This document shows positions 9,455-19,809 of a stretch of DNA of 42,168 nt, in pieces. Within the stretch, counting starts at the first letter, position 1; each line of letters begins with the position of its first letter. The notes below the pieces were generated by a model. That model searched no databases and was not told where the DNA came from. It saw only the letters and a list, made by a program, of their open reading frames with translations. The stretch is from Perkinsus marinus ATCC 50983 (taxonomy: Eukaryota; Perkinsozoa; Perkinsida; Perkinsidae), in contig NW_003209571.1 of the NCBI RefSeq assembly GCF_000006405.1, positions 33,801 through 75,968 on the forward strand, given 5' to 3'. Both the position numbers and the translations under genes were made by a program.

Positions 9455-10606
9455 ATGAATATGCTAACATCAACTGCTCTCTTAGCGATATCCCTACACC
9501 CGGTGACAGCCGCCTTGCCTCCTACCTACTTCAACCTCACCTCGACAAACGACTTCTGCACCGGTCGTGGTCACCCTAGTGCTATTCTCGATACCATCTC
9601 TGGAGCAGATCGTGAGGTGATGAAGCTCATGTGCGAGTACTGGCCCGAAGACAAATGGGGTGCTATTGAGGACTCCGATCTGAACGAGGTCGCGGCTTTG
9701 GCCGAGAACGGCGAGCTCGCGAAAATCCGAGAGAAATCAGTGCAGTGGACGAAGGCTGTGCGGTCGAGCTCGAAGTTCTGTTGGCGAAAACTGATGAAAA
9801 AAAGGGAAAATAGAAAAGCCATGTGCGTTGGTCCCGGCCTTAGTGGTAATTCCCCCGGTCTCGGGTGGAAATGCAAAAGAAACTGTCGAGACTTCTGTCG
9901 AGACGAGTTTCAAAATCACCTAGGGAAGACCAGTCGTCTGTTCTGGTGTAAATGCCCTATGAACGGCAGTTTTGGTCGAATCGTCGATCCCCCTTGTTCC
10001 GAAGGAGAGTCCCTTATAATGGGTAAATGCTACAAACCATGTCCGGCTGGTATGCGGCCTAGCCTCATCCCAGGCAGATGCTCTACTGATTGCTCCCATA
10101 ACACCAACGGTTTGGTAAAGACGTGCGGTCTCGGTTGTTCGCGATCGGCGTTCGAGTGCGGCACTGCAATAGGCGCCATGGTGGCTTTCGTGGGGGCTTC
10201 AGTACTTGGAGCCTCTGCTGAGCTCGCACCACCCCTGGCCTCTAGCATCTTGCTGGGCTTGTCGAAAATGATCGCCTTAGTAGCTGAGGTTATTCAAGGC
10301 CTCTCTAGTGAGATAAAGAACCTACTACGAGGTCGAGGGCTGAACGTGGGCCGCTTGGTCATGATGGGCGCTATGATGTTCACGTACTTCACTGAGATGG
10401 ATGCCAATCCTGACACGTTGTTGAAGGGCGCACTGCCGTACTCGGAGTCGATCCATGGTATGATTAACCTGGCTAATCAACCGAGGTCAGAGCGTGTCAA
10501 GGTCGGTATTGAAAACTTGATGGGAGTTATTCAAGAGAAATTTAGTGCTGTGAGTGGCAGCATCGTGAACATCTTTGCGGCTTTCTCCCAACCTCAGTGT
10601 ACATGA
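9455..10606 (+). CDS. secreted cysteine-rich protein, 383 residues
   Basis: The intact single-exon frame encodes a protein with a signal peptide (MNMLTSTALLAISLHPVTAA). The frame is open further upstream, but only this ATG (or the one 6 nt on) places a signal peptide at the N-terminus. Residues about 109-235 are Cys-rich, with pairs such as CKRNCRDFC, WCKC, CYKPCPAG and CGLGCSRSAFEC. Residues about 235-285 are small and hydrophobic (GAMVAFVGASVLGAS), enough for one or two helices, followed by a basic GRG segment and a helical C-terminus ending PQCT. No family is recognised. Possible readings are a secreted effector-like protein or a membrane-active protein; neither is shown. A TTGTCAG acceptor-like site lies about 20 nt before the ATG. 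Confidence 0.8.
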   Translation: MNMLTSTALLAISLHPVTAALPPTYFNLTSTNDFCTGRGHPSAILDTISGADREVMKLMCEYWPEDKWGAIEDSDLNEVAALAENGELAKIREKSVQWTKAVRSSSKFCWRKLMKKRENRKAMCVGPGLSGNSPGLGWKCKRNCRDFCRDEFQNHLGKTSRLFWCKCPMNGSFGRIVDPPCSEGESLIMGKCYKPCPAGMRPSLIPGRCSTDCSHNTNGLVKTCGLGCSRSAFECGTAIGAMVAFVGASVLGASAELAPPLASSILLGLSKMIALVAEVIQGLSSEIKNLLRGRGLNVGRLVMMGAMMFTYFTEMDANPDTLLKGALPYSESIHGMINLANQPRSERVKVGIENLMGVIQEKFSAVSGSIVNIFAAFSQPQCT

Positions 10607-11327
10607 AAGTATTGTGGGTGTCCACATACACTGTTCATGTGTTTATGTTCATGTTGTGACAAAACGGCTAGTGTTGGTCTTTCTAGTGTTCGATGGGAGC
10701 AATACATGGGAAACCACAAACTCAGTTCGATACGGTGTGCGCTGGCATATAGCTGTTTAGATACTTCAAATTATCTCAAATCATTGTCCAGTAATATCCT
10801 CTGTGTATGAAAGATATGAATAGCGCACACAGAATGTATAGAATTGAGGGATAGGATATTTATTACATAGACATTGTTAATATCTTTAACACCCATCAAG
10901 CTGTTCAATGCAACGGTTTGGATATAAAACCGATGGTGGCAAGTCGCAGCACTACTATGGCGGATATTCTACTGTAAATCATTATCATCTCCCTATCAGC
11001 CCAACCACGTCTGAACTTTTGCAATTTACCCTCAGTTACGACCGCATGGTCTCGATCGCTCCTACGACAACTACTAGTTCTCGCTCACTACATCAATTTA
11101 GCATCAGTCCCTTTCGACTACAGAATGCTGATTGTTGGGCTATCGGTGAACTCGCAAGCAACACAATTTCCGTGAACCAGACGAGAAGAAACATACCAGG
11201 CGATTTACTTTATACTTTCAGCACGACAAAATCCAAAACGATAACACATAATGAGGAATAGCTCAGTAAAAAACTTCAACATAAGCAGGGAATATATATA
11301 GTAGTTCACAGGCGATAATGCCTTCTG
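10607..11327. other. intergenic
   Basis: A 117-codon ATG frame (10908-11261, plus) is Ser/Thr-rich without signal peptide or motif and is not supported as a gene. AT-rich stretches lie at about 10770-10890. Nothing else seen. Confidence 0.3.
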
Positions 11328-11744
11328 TCACGGACAGGGGTAGGCAGTGCCGCTGCAGCCAGGGGAAGCCTCATAACACAGCCCATTAGTAGGACTCTGC
11401 AGAAGACCGAAACAGACGGGAATGTCGAGCCAAGTTTTGCAGAAAGACTTCCACTGACTTGCGGAACAATCAGGTACGGAGTCACAAGCAGAGGAGCAGC
11501 TGTCGAACGACGTTATCGCGGCACCGCATGGGACGACCTCACTCGAGGCAGCCGAACCCAAGTTATGACATATATTGTCATCACCACAGTAGCTGAAGAT
11601 GCAGTCGGCAGATGCGTCACAAAGAGCTTGGCAATAACCACCATCGGCAGCTTGGAGTTTCTCAGCGATGATGAGGGCAGAACCGCCGACGGTTTGACGG
11701 ATAGTCGAGGAGGTCAGAATGGCGAGAATTACAACGGCAAGCAT
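11328..11744 (-). CDS. small secreted cysteine-rich protein, 138 residues
   Basis: The ATG at 11744 begins a typical signal peptide (MLAVVILAILTSSTIRQTVGG). The mature part has 14 cysteines, an even number consistent with seven disulfides, spaced as YCQALC, DC, YC, IC, PC, SC, AC, DC, FC, VC, LC, GC, PC. It ends in TGA at 11328-11330. It is a single exon with no recognised family; the Cys pattern loosely recalls short extracellular disulfide domains. It is divergent from the mucin-like gene at 12085, so the two share about 340 bp of upstream sequence and might be co-regulated. Confidence 0.7.
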   Translation of the reverse strand: MLAVVILAILTSSTIRQTVGGSALIIAEKLQAADGGYCQALCDASADCIFSYCGDDNICHNLGSAASSEVVPCGAAITSFDSCSSACDSVPDCSASQWKSFCKTWLDIPVCFGLLQSPTNGLCYEASPGCSGTAYPCP

Positions 11745-12084
11745 AATTCAAGATTAAAATCTTTCAAGTCTACCACAAGTGAATAGTCGGCATCTCGAGC
11801 ACGTTAGATGCCGTGTCGTACGAAGCTACAAGGACGTACATTACAAGTGAAACTGCCACATTGTCCCATCTGCACAAAGGCGAGCGATAGTGGATGTCGT
11901 CTATCTAATATCCAAAACTGCCACGCTCGGGACGCTTGGGATTTTCTCAAGCCAGGGATGAGTTATGGGTAACCCAACTGCAGAGACAGGTCACATGTGA
12001 GCTAGACTTGATTTTCCACAGTTTCTCACGATAGCGATTTTAACGTGAATCGTAATCGCGGGGCTGCACTCAGGTTCTCTCAAA

Positions 12085-14826
12085 ATGCTCCGTCTCTTCC
12101 TCTTATCTGTCTGTCTCTGGCAGGTCGCTGCTGATGACCATAAGGCGGTCGACGATTCCGATCTGCCGATGAAGGTCCCCCAGCCTCCTGATGATGTCCC
12201 CGAGCAGAAGGACCCTCTACAATTGTTCTATCATCTATTCGGTCATGGAATGAGCGGTGACCACAACGAGATGACAGATTTCATGTCGGGTGCGTTGGGT
12301 GACGTCGATGATATTACTGATATTATGTCGGGCGACTTCTTCCATTCTCGCAGAACCACCAATTTTGGAGTTGCTTCCGGTGAATTCAATTTGGATGAGT
12401 ATGGCAGTGTCGCCACCGATGTGACGGTTTACGCCAAGACGAAGGAGTACACTGTCAACCCTGATGATTTCCGTTACCTCACTGTCGACGTTCACGGAGG
12501 GACCTTCGGGCATTGGTTTGGGTACAACCCGACGGTTAAGATGTTCAATGGTGTCGGCAATGTCTACATCAGCGCCTTCCACTTCCGTCCCCTCCCTGTC
12601 GAGCCTCATATGATTACTGGTAATCATTCGGTAGACGATGCCGTAACTCCGTCAACCAAGCCGGAGGGCGATGATGATATTCGTGAGGAAGACTACCATC
12701 ACGTCTCGTTGACGGCTAAGGCCCGGGCTAATATTTACCTCCCGTGGGATCAGACAGCTGTTCCTTGCTTCGGGTCTGCTGGTGGTGATGGCGGCTGGTA
12801 TTTGATGCACCAATTCAATGACGAGAGGCTCCATTGTGTCGTCTTCGATGGCAAATACAAGACGTGGTATTCAGCTGATCACCCTAAGAGGAGGGATCCT
12901 GTGTGGGTAACTTCCGGTGATGTCCTCCTCGCCATGAGGAAGCATTCCGGTTACATGCGGGGATACCGCGTGAAGGCTCTCACTCACGGCCTTCCAATCA
13001 TCCTCCAGTGGAGGGGAGTCCAACGTGGTATGCAGTCCACTACAGCGAAGATTGAGAACGGCTGCGGTGGCTTTTGCGTCTTTGGTGATTATGGCCCGAT
13101 GTATACCGTTGACGAGACCTATCGAGTTGACGATGCGACCATCGAGCTCAACTTCGATCACTCCGTCCTCACCGAAACAACACCATACCCTCGTACAAGT
13201 ACCGAAACGCCGGAGGTGACGGAGTCTTGGGAGCCTACAGAGGCTACTACTGCCGGAGCCCCAACAGAAGCTACTACTGCCGGAGCCCCTATCGAGGCTA
13301 CTACCACTGAGGCTCCTACCATTGCAACACTCACTGAAGCTCCTATTCTTACTACGACTGACACGCCACGACCTAGCAAGCCCACACGACCTGTCAAGCC
13401 CACAAGGCCTCACTGCAAGAACGGCAAATGTGACAATCCCGACACGAATCAAACTACTACCAGCAGCACTTTTGCTGCGGTTACTACCATTGAAGCTTCT
13501 ATTGCCGAGTCTACTACAACCGGAGCACCCACGGAGTATGTTACCACTACGACTGTTACTCCGCTATTGGTCTTCACAACGACTGAAGTCCCTGTAGCGG
13601 CTACTACTAAAGGTCCTGTAGATGCTACTACTGAAGTCCCTGTAGAGGCTACTACTAAAGGTCCTGTAGATGCTACTACTGAAGCCCCTGTAGATGATAC
13701 TACTGGAACCCTCATAGAAACAACCACTGTGGTCTCCACTGACGCTTCTACTGAAGGCCACATTGGCGCTACTACTGAGGTCCCCATTGATGCTGCTACT
13801 GAGGGTTCTGTAGAGATTACTACTGAAGCCCCTGTGGAGGCTACTACTGAAGCCCCTGTAGAGGCTACTACTGTGGTCCCCATTGACGCTACTACTGAAG
13901 CCCCTGCAGAGGCTACTACTGAAGGTTCTGTAGCGGCTACTACTGAATCCCCTGTAGATGCTATTACTGAAGCCGCTGTAGAGGCTACTACTGAAGCCCC
14001 TGTAGAGGCTACTACTGAAGCCGCTGTAGAGGTTACTACTGAAGCCTCTGTAGAGGTTACTACTGAAGCCCCTGTAGAGGCTACTACTGAAGCCCCTGTA
14101 GAGGTTACTACTGAAGCCCCTGTAGAGGTTACTACTGAAGCCCCTGTAGAGGTTACTACTGAAGCCCCTGTAGAGGCTACTACTGTGCTCCCCATTGACG
14201 CTACTACTGAGGGTTCTGTAGAGATTACTACTGAAGCCCTTGTAGAGGCTACTAATGGAGCCCCTGTAGATGTCACTACTGAGGTCCCCATTGACGCTAC
14301 TACTGAGGGTTCTGTAGAGGCTACTACTGAAGGCCCTGTAGAGGCTACTACTGAAGCCCCTGTAGAGGCTACTACTGAAGTCCCTGTAGAGGCTACTACT
14401 GAAGCCCCTGTAGAGGTTACTACTGACGCCTCTGTAGAGGCTACTACTGAAGCCCCTGTAGATGCTACTGCTGAAGCCCCTGTAGAGGCTACTACTGAAG
14501 GCCCTGTAGAGGCTACTACTGAAGCCCCTGTAGAGGCTACTACTGAAGCCCCTGTAGAGGCTACTACTGAAGCCCCTGCAGAGGCTACTACTGAAGCCCC
14601 TGTAGAGGCTACTACTGAAGCACTACGACCTACAAGGCCCACGCAGCCTGAATGCAAGAACGGAAAGTGTGATGATCCTATTACGAAGCCTAACGATACG
14701 AAAACAAAGTCTCCAAAAGGTAAGTCTACAACTGAAGGCCCGATAGAGGCTACTACGGAAGCCCCGGTAGAGGCTACTACGGAAGGCTCTATTGACGCTG
14801 CTACTGATGCCCCCGTCCTCCTTTAG
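12085..14826 (+). CDS. mucin-like secreted protein, 913 residues
   Basis: It is an intact single-exon gene. A signal peptide ([16 protein letters not shown]) is followed by an acidic spacer, then a non-repetitive region of about 330 residues (roughly 40-370) with few cysteines and Trp/Tyr-rich stretches ([32 protein letters not shown]), family unknown. From about residue 375 the chain is Thr/Pro/Glu-rich: a PTRP-type segment, a CKNGKC module ([10 protein letters not shown]), about 43 copies of an eight-residue repeat close to TTEAPVEA, then a second CKNGKC module and a short repeat tail ending DAPVLL. Dense Thr next to Pro suggests mucin-type O-glycosylation. No GPI signal or transmembrane helix is seen, so it is probably secreted or part of a cell coat. 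An ACTCAG acceptor-like site precedes the ATG. It is a paralogue of the convergent gene at 20920-22857. Confidence 0.85.
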   Translation: MLRLFLLSVCLWQVAADDHKAVDDSDLPMKVPQPPDDVPEQKDPLQLFYHLFGHGMSGDHNEMTDFMSGALGDVDDITDIMSGDFFHSRRTTNFGVASGEFNLDEYGSVATDVTVYAKTKEYTVNPDDFRYLTVDVHGGTFGHWFGYNPTVKMFNGVGNVYISAFHFRPLPVEPHMITGNHSVDDAVTPSTKPEGDDDIREEDYHHVSLTAKARANIYLPWDQTAVPCFGSAGGDGGWYLMHQFNDERLHCVVFDGKYKTWYSADHPKRRDPVWVTSGDVLLAMRKHSGYMRGYRVKALTHGLPIILQWRGVQRGMQSTTAKIENGCGGFCVFGDYGPMYTVDETYRVDDATIELNFDHSVLTETTPYPRTSTETPEVTESWEPTEATTAGAPTEATTAGAPIEATTTEAPTIATLTEAPILTTTDTPRPSKPTRPVKPTRPHCKNGKCDNPDTNQTTTSSTFAAVTTIEASIAESTTTGAPTEYVTTTTVTPLLVFTTTEVPVAATTKGPVDATTEVPVEATTKGPVDATTEAPVDDTTGTLIETTTVVSTDASTEGHIGATTEVPIDAATEGSVEITTEAPVEATTEAPVEATTVVPIDATTEAPAEATTEGSVAATTESPVDAITEAAVEATTEAPVEATTEAAVEVTTEASVEVTTEAPVEATTEAPVEVTTEAPVEVTTEAPVEVTTEAPVEATTVLPIDATTEGSVEITTEALVEATNGAPVDVTTEVPIDATTEGSVEATTEGPVEATTEAPVEATTEVPVEATTEAPVEVTTDASVEATTEAPVDATAEAPVEATTEGPVEATTEAPVEATTEAPVEATTEAPAEATTEAPVEATTEALRPTRPTQPECKNGKCDDPITKPNDTKTKSPKGKSTTEGPIEATTEAPVEATTEGSIDAATDAPVLL
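13582..14622 (+). repeat. 24-bp coding minisatellite, about 43 units
   Basis: The unit encodes TTEAPVEA on the plus strand. Copies here are diverged: variants include [24 protein letters not shown] and VTTEASVE, with Val/Ala and Glu/Asp swaps. The period is a multiple of three, so length change keeps the frame. Confidence 0.9.
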
Positions 14827-14974
14827 AGCAGTGCTGCATAAGACAGAGCTGTGTGTTTGAAGGATGATTATTTTTGTGAAGCTACGATGAGTATTCGACA
14901 TGTTTGTCGACTAGATGCTATTCAATGATCTCCATGAATGGAATGAAGCATCCGTGAACATCGCCGTGTTGAGT
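14811..14974. repeat. inverted repeat arm, left (3' flank of mucin gene 1)
   Basis: From the last codons of the mucin gene to the word CGCCGTGTTGAGT this segment is nearly identical to the reverse complement of 20772-20935; differences are a handful of single bases. It covers the stop codon and about 150 bp of 3' flank, including the word TATTCGACATGTTTGTCGA. Similarity stops abruptly at 14974. Confidence 0.85.
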
Positions 14975-15082
14975 GAATGATTAAATGCTTGTAAGGGAAG
15001 GAGAGCAACCCATAGAACGCCATGATTGATAGAAACGACAATTTGCTGCCGGGCTACAATTTATATGTACATGAGCACTAAC

Positions 15083-15592
15083 CTTCGTAGCAAGGTGGCA
15101 GTTGAAACAGATAGACTCTTCTTCGAACTGTTGAATCTCGATAACTCTGTATTGAGTTGGAGACTTGTCAAGATCAGCCTCCTTGCGGTTGTCACAGTCC
15201 TGCTTGATCTTGAACGCCGTAAATACCCACACGTCCTCCATCCCTCTTTCTACCCCACTTGATGTCCATGCTTCCGAGCTGCTTGGCCACAAAACGAATC
15301 GATCGTTTGAGGTCGAGCAGACCTGCTTGTCGATTTACACACGAGGCAACAATATTCAATTGCGGTTTATCCTTATCGTAATTGTCGATTGTATACGAGT
15401 AGATTTTGTCGAAGCCGAGTCAGACCGTTGGACCCCACAACTCCTCACGAACCAAAAAGCCATTGATAGGGAGTGTGTGATTCCCACTGTTGATATCATT
15501 CCATCTATGAAATCTTCTGAATCGAGGGAGTCATCATCTCCTTCAAATGAGGTCATAAACATCAAGCCAATTACCAACAACATTTTCGCCAT
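15083..15592 (-). CDS. probable secreted protein, two or more exons
   Basis: The ATG at 15592 starts a signal peptide (MAKMLLVIGLMFMTSFEG) followed by an acidic stretch (DDDSLDSEDFIDG). The first exon may end at TTC|GTGAGG; splicing to GCAG|GTCTGC then gives a frame open to the donor after CFNCHLATK (GT at 15081-15082). A second reading is also attractive: a different frame across the same region encodes DKIYSYTIDNYDKDKPQL and LLDLKRSIRFVAKQLG and rejoins the same C-terminal part (DCDNRKEADLDKSPTQYR) through a 31-nt intron. I cannot choose between them without transcripts. Further exon sequence may continue toward the mucin inverted repeat at 14974. Family unknown. Confidence 0.5.
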
Positions 15593-16411
15593 TCCTTATT
15601 GTAGTACATTCGATATAAATCTGAATTTAACTCGATTGTCAGCGGTGCTTTGGCCCTCCACCGTTCCAAGTTACACACCACAGCTGAACACTAAGTACAT
15701 CCTGCCGGAGTTCTCACTACTCACCTCTGAACGCCCCCAAAAATTTCTTGGCAAGAAACAATCGAGGGAGAATCAGTCTCTAAAACTCCTTCTCGTGAGT
15801 TACAGTATTAAAAGTTAGTCCCGGAGATTCTAAGAAGGCATACTTCAGAGCCGAACTGTAGATCAGCCACATCTATCAACACCTGAGCCGCTGACCTCCT
15901 TTGGTGGTCAATACTACTGTGAGTAAGTACCATTAGGACGTTATTAACAGTCCAATGGTATCTACCTGGTTACAGTACGATGAAGTAGTTATCGTCATTA
16001 TACTCGACCACAACGTGATTGTCAACAACTGAGAATTGTTAACGCTGGCCTATCGTTGGAAAGTTTACCAAATTCTAGTACAGACGGTACCCCTCCATAC
16101 TCGAACAATAAACTAATATCACATATCTCATTATCCCTTTCACTGATGCCTTCAGTGAAGGGATAAAGGATGCATATACCAGTTATATGCAGTAGGAATT
16201 CTTCCCCGTTTATGACTATAACAAACACAAGATTTATCGATGTGGAGAAATCCCATCAGTAACGGGATAGATAGAACAGAAAAGTAAAGCCACAATAGGG
16301 TAAGCTACCCAAGGAAAACTGATTACTTATACTACAAGGGTGTCTGAATTCCCTGCACGAATTCCGCCTGGAACCGCTCAGCAAATGCACCCGAAACACC
16401 GAAACCAGTGT
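15593..16411. other. intergenic, with one strong hairpin
   Basis: No gene is supported. At 16131-16166 a 15-bp inverted repeat with one bulged base (TTATCCCTTTCACTGA ... TCAGTGAAGGGATAA) has a 5-nt loop. It lies just beyond the 3' end of the minus-strand aminotransferase and could be a transcript-end structure or a small foldback. Confidence 0.4.
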
Positions 16412-18346
16412 CTACTTCAGATCATAGCGATAGTCTTTGACGGCTCTATCGATGGTGTTGATGAGTACCTTCGCACTGGAAGGCTTACGAACACCCAAAC
16501 GGATAAAGGTCGGCATGCAGTATCTGATATCAGGTTAGTGACTGAGGATGGACGACCCGAAGAGTTAGTAATACCCGAATTTCCCCCAACGAATCGGTAC
16601 ACCTGCAGCCTTGCACTCGTCGACAATCCCCTCAGCCAGATCCTCCGAACCAGTATCGATCCAGATCCACGACGACCAAGCCTCACCGTGTGTTCCTGAT
16701 AGAAAACTATCTACACTAGCACATATGGTGAATCAGTGATTCACCATATGGTGAACCACTACTGGTGATTCAGAATCACCAGTCGTCTCAAACATCATCA
16801 ACCGAAGCCAAAGAGGGGAAAGTAGGTTTAATACCCACCTGGGAAGTTGAGATGTCTAAGTCCTTCAACGATGAAGGATCTCCACTCAATTGTCGTCTTC
16901 CAGGTCTTCTTCATGTACTCCTCAGCCTTGCAGCAAGCAGACAGGTAATGCAGCGCCATCACATTTACGGACCACGGTACCTGAAGGTATCATGACGCAC
17001 AGATGCACGAGTATGAGCCTTACTTGCATCTTCTTAATAGCACTGGCATCCTCTGCAGTGGGACACACAACCGAACCCAGTCTGATACCAGGACAAGCCC
17101 AGATCTTGGTCCACGAGTGGATCACATAAACCTAACAATCAACAACTCGTGATAATCTCCAATGCATAAGTAGAGTAATCCATTCAATGCGCTCATGAAT
17201 CATCAGTCATACGAACGATGAGAGCCCACAAGAGCCTACACTGATGCCTCTAGTTCTCTGTATCTCCTGTATGAACTCCTTCTGACTAGTTAGAGAGTCT
17301 GAGCGCCACTCAGGACCCATCCACGGCTGCATAGACTCATCGATCACCACCCAACTGTTATCGTCACACATCTTGCTGATGTACCTGATGGGCAAGTAAG
17401 TCATAGCACAACATCATTTCCACTCATAGACCTACTCTTTCATCTCCTCGACATGCATATAGTCGCCAGTGGGGTTGCATGGATTCACGATACTGGTCAA
17501 CTTAGCGCCACCATCGAGATCAGACCAAGCCAGCTCGTTGCGACCAGCATTAGTAGCAGAGCGACGGTACTCTTGGTATTGGGTGGCGAACGGGCCTAAA
17601 TGTCACAGAAACTAGACTGAGAAGTCAAGTGGATGGAAAAAGGCACACATGCAGATCCCTTGAATTGTGAAACGGTTGAGAGATTCTCGACAATAATCAG
17701 TTGAAACGAAGATTCTCGGCGCTCACCTGGTCTCCATGGACCCTTCGGGGCAAGTCTAGATATCATATCAATCATTTCGCTGGCGCCATTGCCCAATAGC
17801 AAGCGAGAGCGAGTGTCAGAACAGTCTTCGGGAGATAGGAACTTTGCTAGATCAGTGATGGCAGGCTCGAAGTCACTCGGAGGGTAATGCTCAATAGCTG
17901 ACAGAAGAACACCTTCACCGCGCCAGGAGATTGCCAACCTTACTGAGCAGCGCCTCCTTAGCAGCTTCCAGTGCTTCTGGTACCGGCCCGAGTCCATTGG
18001 TCGTGACCGAGAAATCCTCGACAAGATTACTAATCTCCGACCACTCCTAACAACAAGAATAATTGCCACTACCAATCAACAACATAATCTACCTGGCCAC
18101 CATGAGGTGTCTGCGTCTTCAAATCCCACTTGCTCACCTTCTTACTATCATCATCGGGAGATGCCAAGAACTCACTACTAGTCGCTGTAGTCTCAGAGAG
18201 GTCCGATCCTCTAGACGGCTGAACACAGTTGGACAATGCAATATATAGACGACAGATGAGGAGGAACCTACACTCTTGTGCAAGGTGGTGAAGTCCTCCT
18301 TCTCGACAAGCATCCCCGTAACGTCCCTAGTGTTAATAGTGTTCAT
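16412..18346 (-). CDS. PLP-dependent aminotransferase, class I/II, ten exons
   Basis: Ten exons join in phase to a 420-residue protein: 18272-18346, 18093-18218, 17944-18046, 17727-17897, 17436-17595, 17240-17384, 17024-17131, 16839-16980, 16575-16695, 16412-16523. All nine introns are GT-AG (43-143 nt). Fold-type-I hallmarks are all present: HGG (64-66) and DFSVTTNGLGP near the N-terminus, EHYPP, LLGNGASE, NPCNPTG (196-202), the PLP-pairing Asp in WVVIDES (D227), the Schiff-base lysine in HSWTK (K269) with R277, and the carboxylate arginine in FIRLGVRKP (R392). The order and the HGG...NGLGP start resemble threonine-phosphate decarboxylase (CobD) and histidinol-phosphate aminotransferase (HisC); the substrate is not determined. 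The first 55 residues are Ser/Thr-rich and could be a regulatory or targeting extension. A TAA of another minus gene lies 13 nt upstream of the ATG. Confidence 0.9.
16722..16783. repeat. two adjacent perfect palindromes in intron 8
   Basis: Inside the 143-nt intron 8 of the aminotransferase lie a 29-bp palindrome with 14-bp arms and a single-base centre (16722-16750, arm CATATGGTGAATCA) and, 10 bp on, a 23-bp palindrome with 11-bp arms and a single-base centre (16761-16783, arm ACTGGTGATTC). The arms share the core GGTGA-A/T-TC. The RNA would form two tight hairpins. Confidence 0.8.
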
Positions 18347-18357
18347 GTTGTTGACTG

Positions 18358-18368
18358 CTTTATATAGA
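18358..18368 (-). promoter_or_regulatory. TATATAAA word before the aminotransferase start
   Basis: The minus strand reads CTCTATATAAAG about 12-22 nt before the ATG at 18346. It looks like a TATA box but overlaps the stop codon of the upstream gene and is too close to the ATG for a normal core promoter; coincidence is likely. Confidence 0.2.
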
Positions 18369-19577
18369 GTGATAGGCACAACGAGCTCTGGTGAAGGATC
18401 GACTGATTACTCCGTAAACTTCTGGTTGCATAAAACAGGTTCTCGCTTCCGAGCGGAACCCTGCGAGAACGGTAAGTAAAACTGATGAAGATACAATGTT
18501 CACCGAAAACACCCAAAATACACAAGACGATGTGAGCACGAGGAACGTGAGTTCAATACTAGTCCAATGAGGAAGGGGAAGACAAACCATCATATCTCTT
18601 CACATGGCGAGCAGCAGCAACATCATCAAGGTAGACCAAGGAGAACGCCATGTCATACTCACCACATACTGTAAGAATCACCTTCCAGAACGCTAGCTTC
18701 TTCCACGAGCAAGAGAGACGCCACAGAGCCAATGATGATGGAAGTCAATAAGACGACGACGTTGTTGGTGTTTGTCCTTACTCAGAACCGACAAATGCCT
18801 CGGGTAAAATGCGGCTAAGCTCAGGTTGGGTACCGACCAAGCCCGCTGGGGATGGCTGTCGACATGAACTCCAACAGAGGTTTACATTCAGTTGAAGTGT
18901 TTCCACTTCTTTCTAGCCTGCTCAGACGCTCCATGCCCCAACAAGCGCACGCGTGCCGCGATCACATTGTGGGTTTGTGACGACACACATCTGCGTCGTC
19001 ACAACATTATCTGTTACGCACAAAGCCGCAAGATTACTAGACCACAATTCTCGCAAATCATCATAAGTGTTTCTCGGTCTATTATCGAACCCACGACACA
19101 CGACCGTCCTCACCGTCACAGGAGAGCTCTCTATCGCTCTCAACTCCATGAAAGGCGGTGCACGTGGGCAAGCACTTCGACCGTTTCAAAATGTGCGGCC
19201 TTCGACAACAAAGTGCAACGAGGTCCTCCACAACCAACTCATCTCGATGCAACCCGACAACTTGGAGCGAGGCTCCATGTTTTTCACGACCCAAGAATCC
19301 TAATAATATCATACGCGCTTCTACGCCCATCGGGACACGTCTCAACACAGCCAGCTGAACAAAGAGCTAATCGATTGCCACGGTGTAGCGAGAACCGCAT
19401 AATTATACAACACAAGGATTGTCCCTCCACGTCGCCATGAGTGCGGTAAATATCGAGTGCTTTGAGCATTGCAGCCGCTATTGAGGGGACTGCGGAAACT
19501 TTGCCAGGTCCAAGCCCGATCAGTCGGAGTGGAGGGGACTTGATGTCTTTACGGAAACTGCTACGAAGATGTTCCAA
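18360..19577 (-). CDS. unrecognised multi-exon gene upstream of the aminotransferase
   Basis: The last exon (18360-18460) encodes FRSEARTCFMQPEVYGVISR... and ends in TAA at 18360-18362. It joins in phase, across a 127-nt intron, to an exon ending at 18588 that encodes AFWKVILTVCGEYDMAF and YLDDVAAARHVKRYD. A further exon (18782 to about 18858) encodes GLVGTQPELSRILPEAF and stops at a GTAAGG donor. More distant coding-like stretches are at about 19082-19290 and 19430-19577 (RLIGLGPGKVSAVPSIAAAM); whether these belong to the same gene is uncertain. No family is recognised. The gene abuts the aminotransferase start with a 13-nt gap. Confidence 0.45.
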
Positions 19578-19609
19578 TGCGTATTCAGTGAGAACCTCAG
19601 CAAGTCCAG

Positions 19610-19690
19610 CATGTACTTACTCCAATTGGTGGACCGCTCGACACAGCTTCACTCTCCTGCGAACCCAAGTTCGATTCCTGGCCAGAGTAC
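19610..19690 (+). other. tRNA-like sequence, imperfect
   Basis: CCAATTGGTGG resembles a D arm and AAGTTCGATTCC a T arm (B box); the ends GTACTT and AGAGTAC pair at six of seven positions and a TTTT run follows. The T stem has a mismatch and no convincing anticodon stem-loop was found, so this is more likely a tRNA-derived repeat or relic than a working tRNA. Confidence 0.3.
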
Positions 19691-19809
19691 TTTTCCGTCG
19701 TAATAAATGAAGCGACTGGATGCGGGCAGCGGCACCTCTTTTCGAGGAGATATCTGTCTAGCCATTGGAAACTTGAACATAGTCCTCCCGACATCCTCCA
19801 GTGATTCAC

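Noticed and set aside
13449-14657. 402-codon minus-strand frame inside mucin gene 1
   Set aside because: It is the antisense of a stop-free 24-bp repeat; the sense frame has signal peptide, modules and flanks, the antisense has none.
15165-15818. 217-codon plus-strand frame
   Set aside because: It lacks an ATG start and lies opposite a minus-strand exon set with a signal peptide and consistent splice phases.
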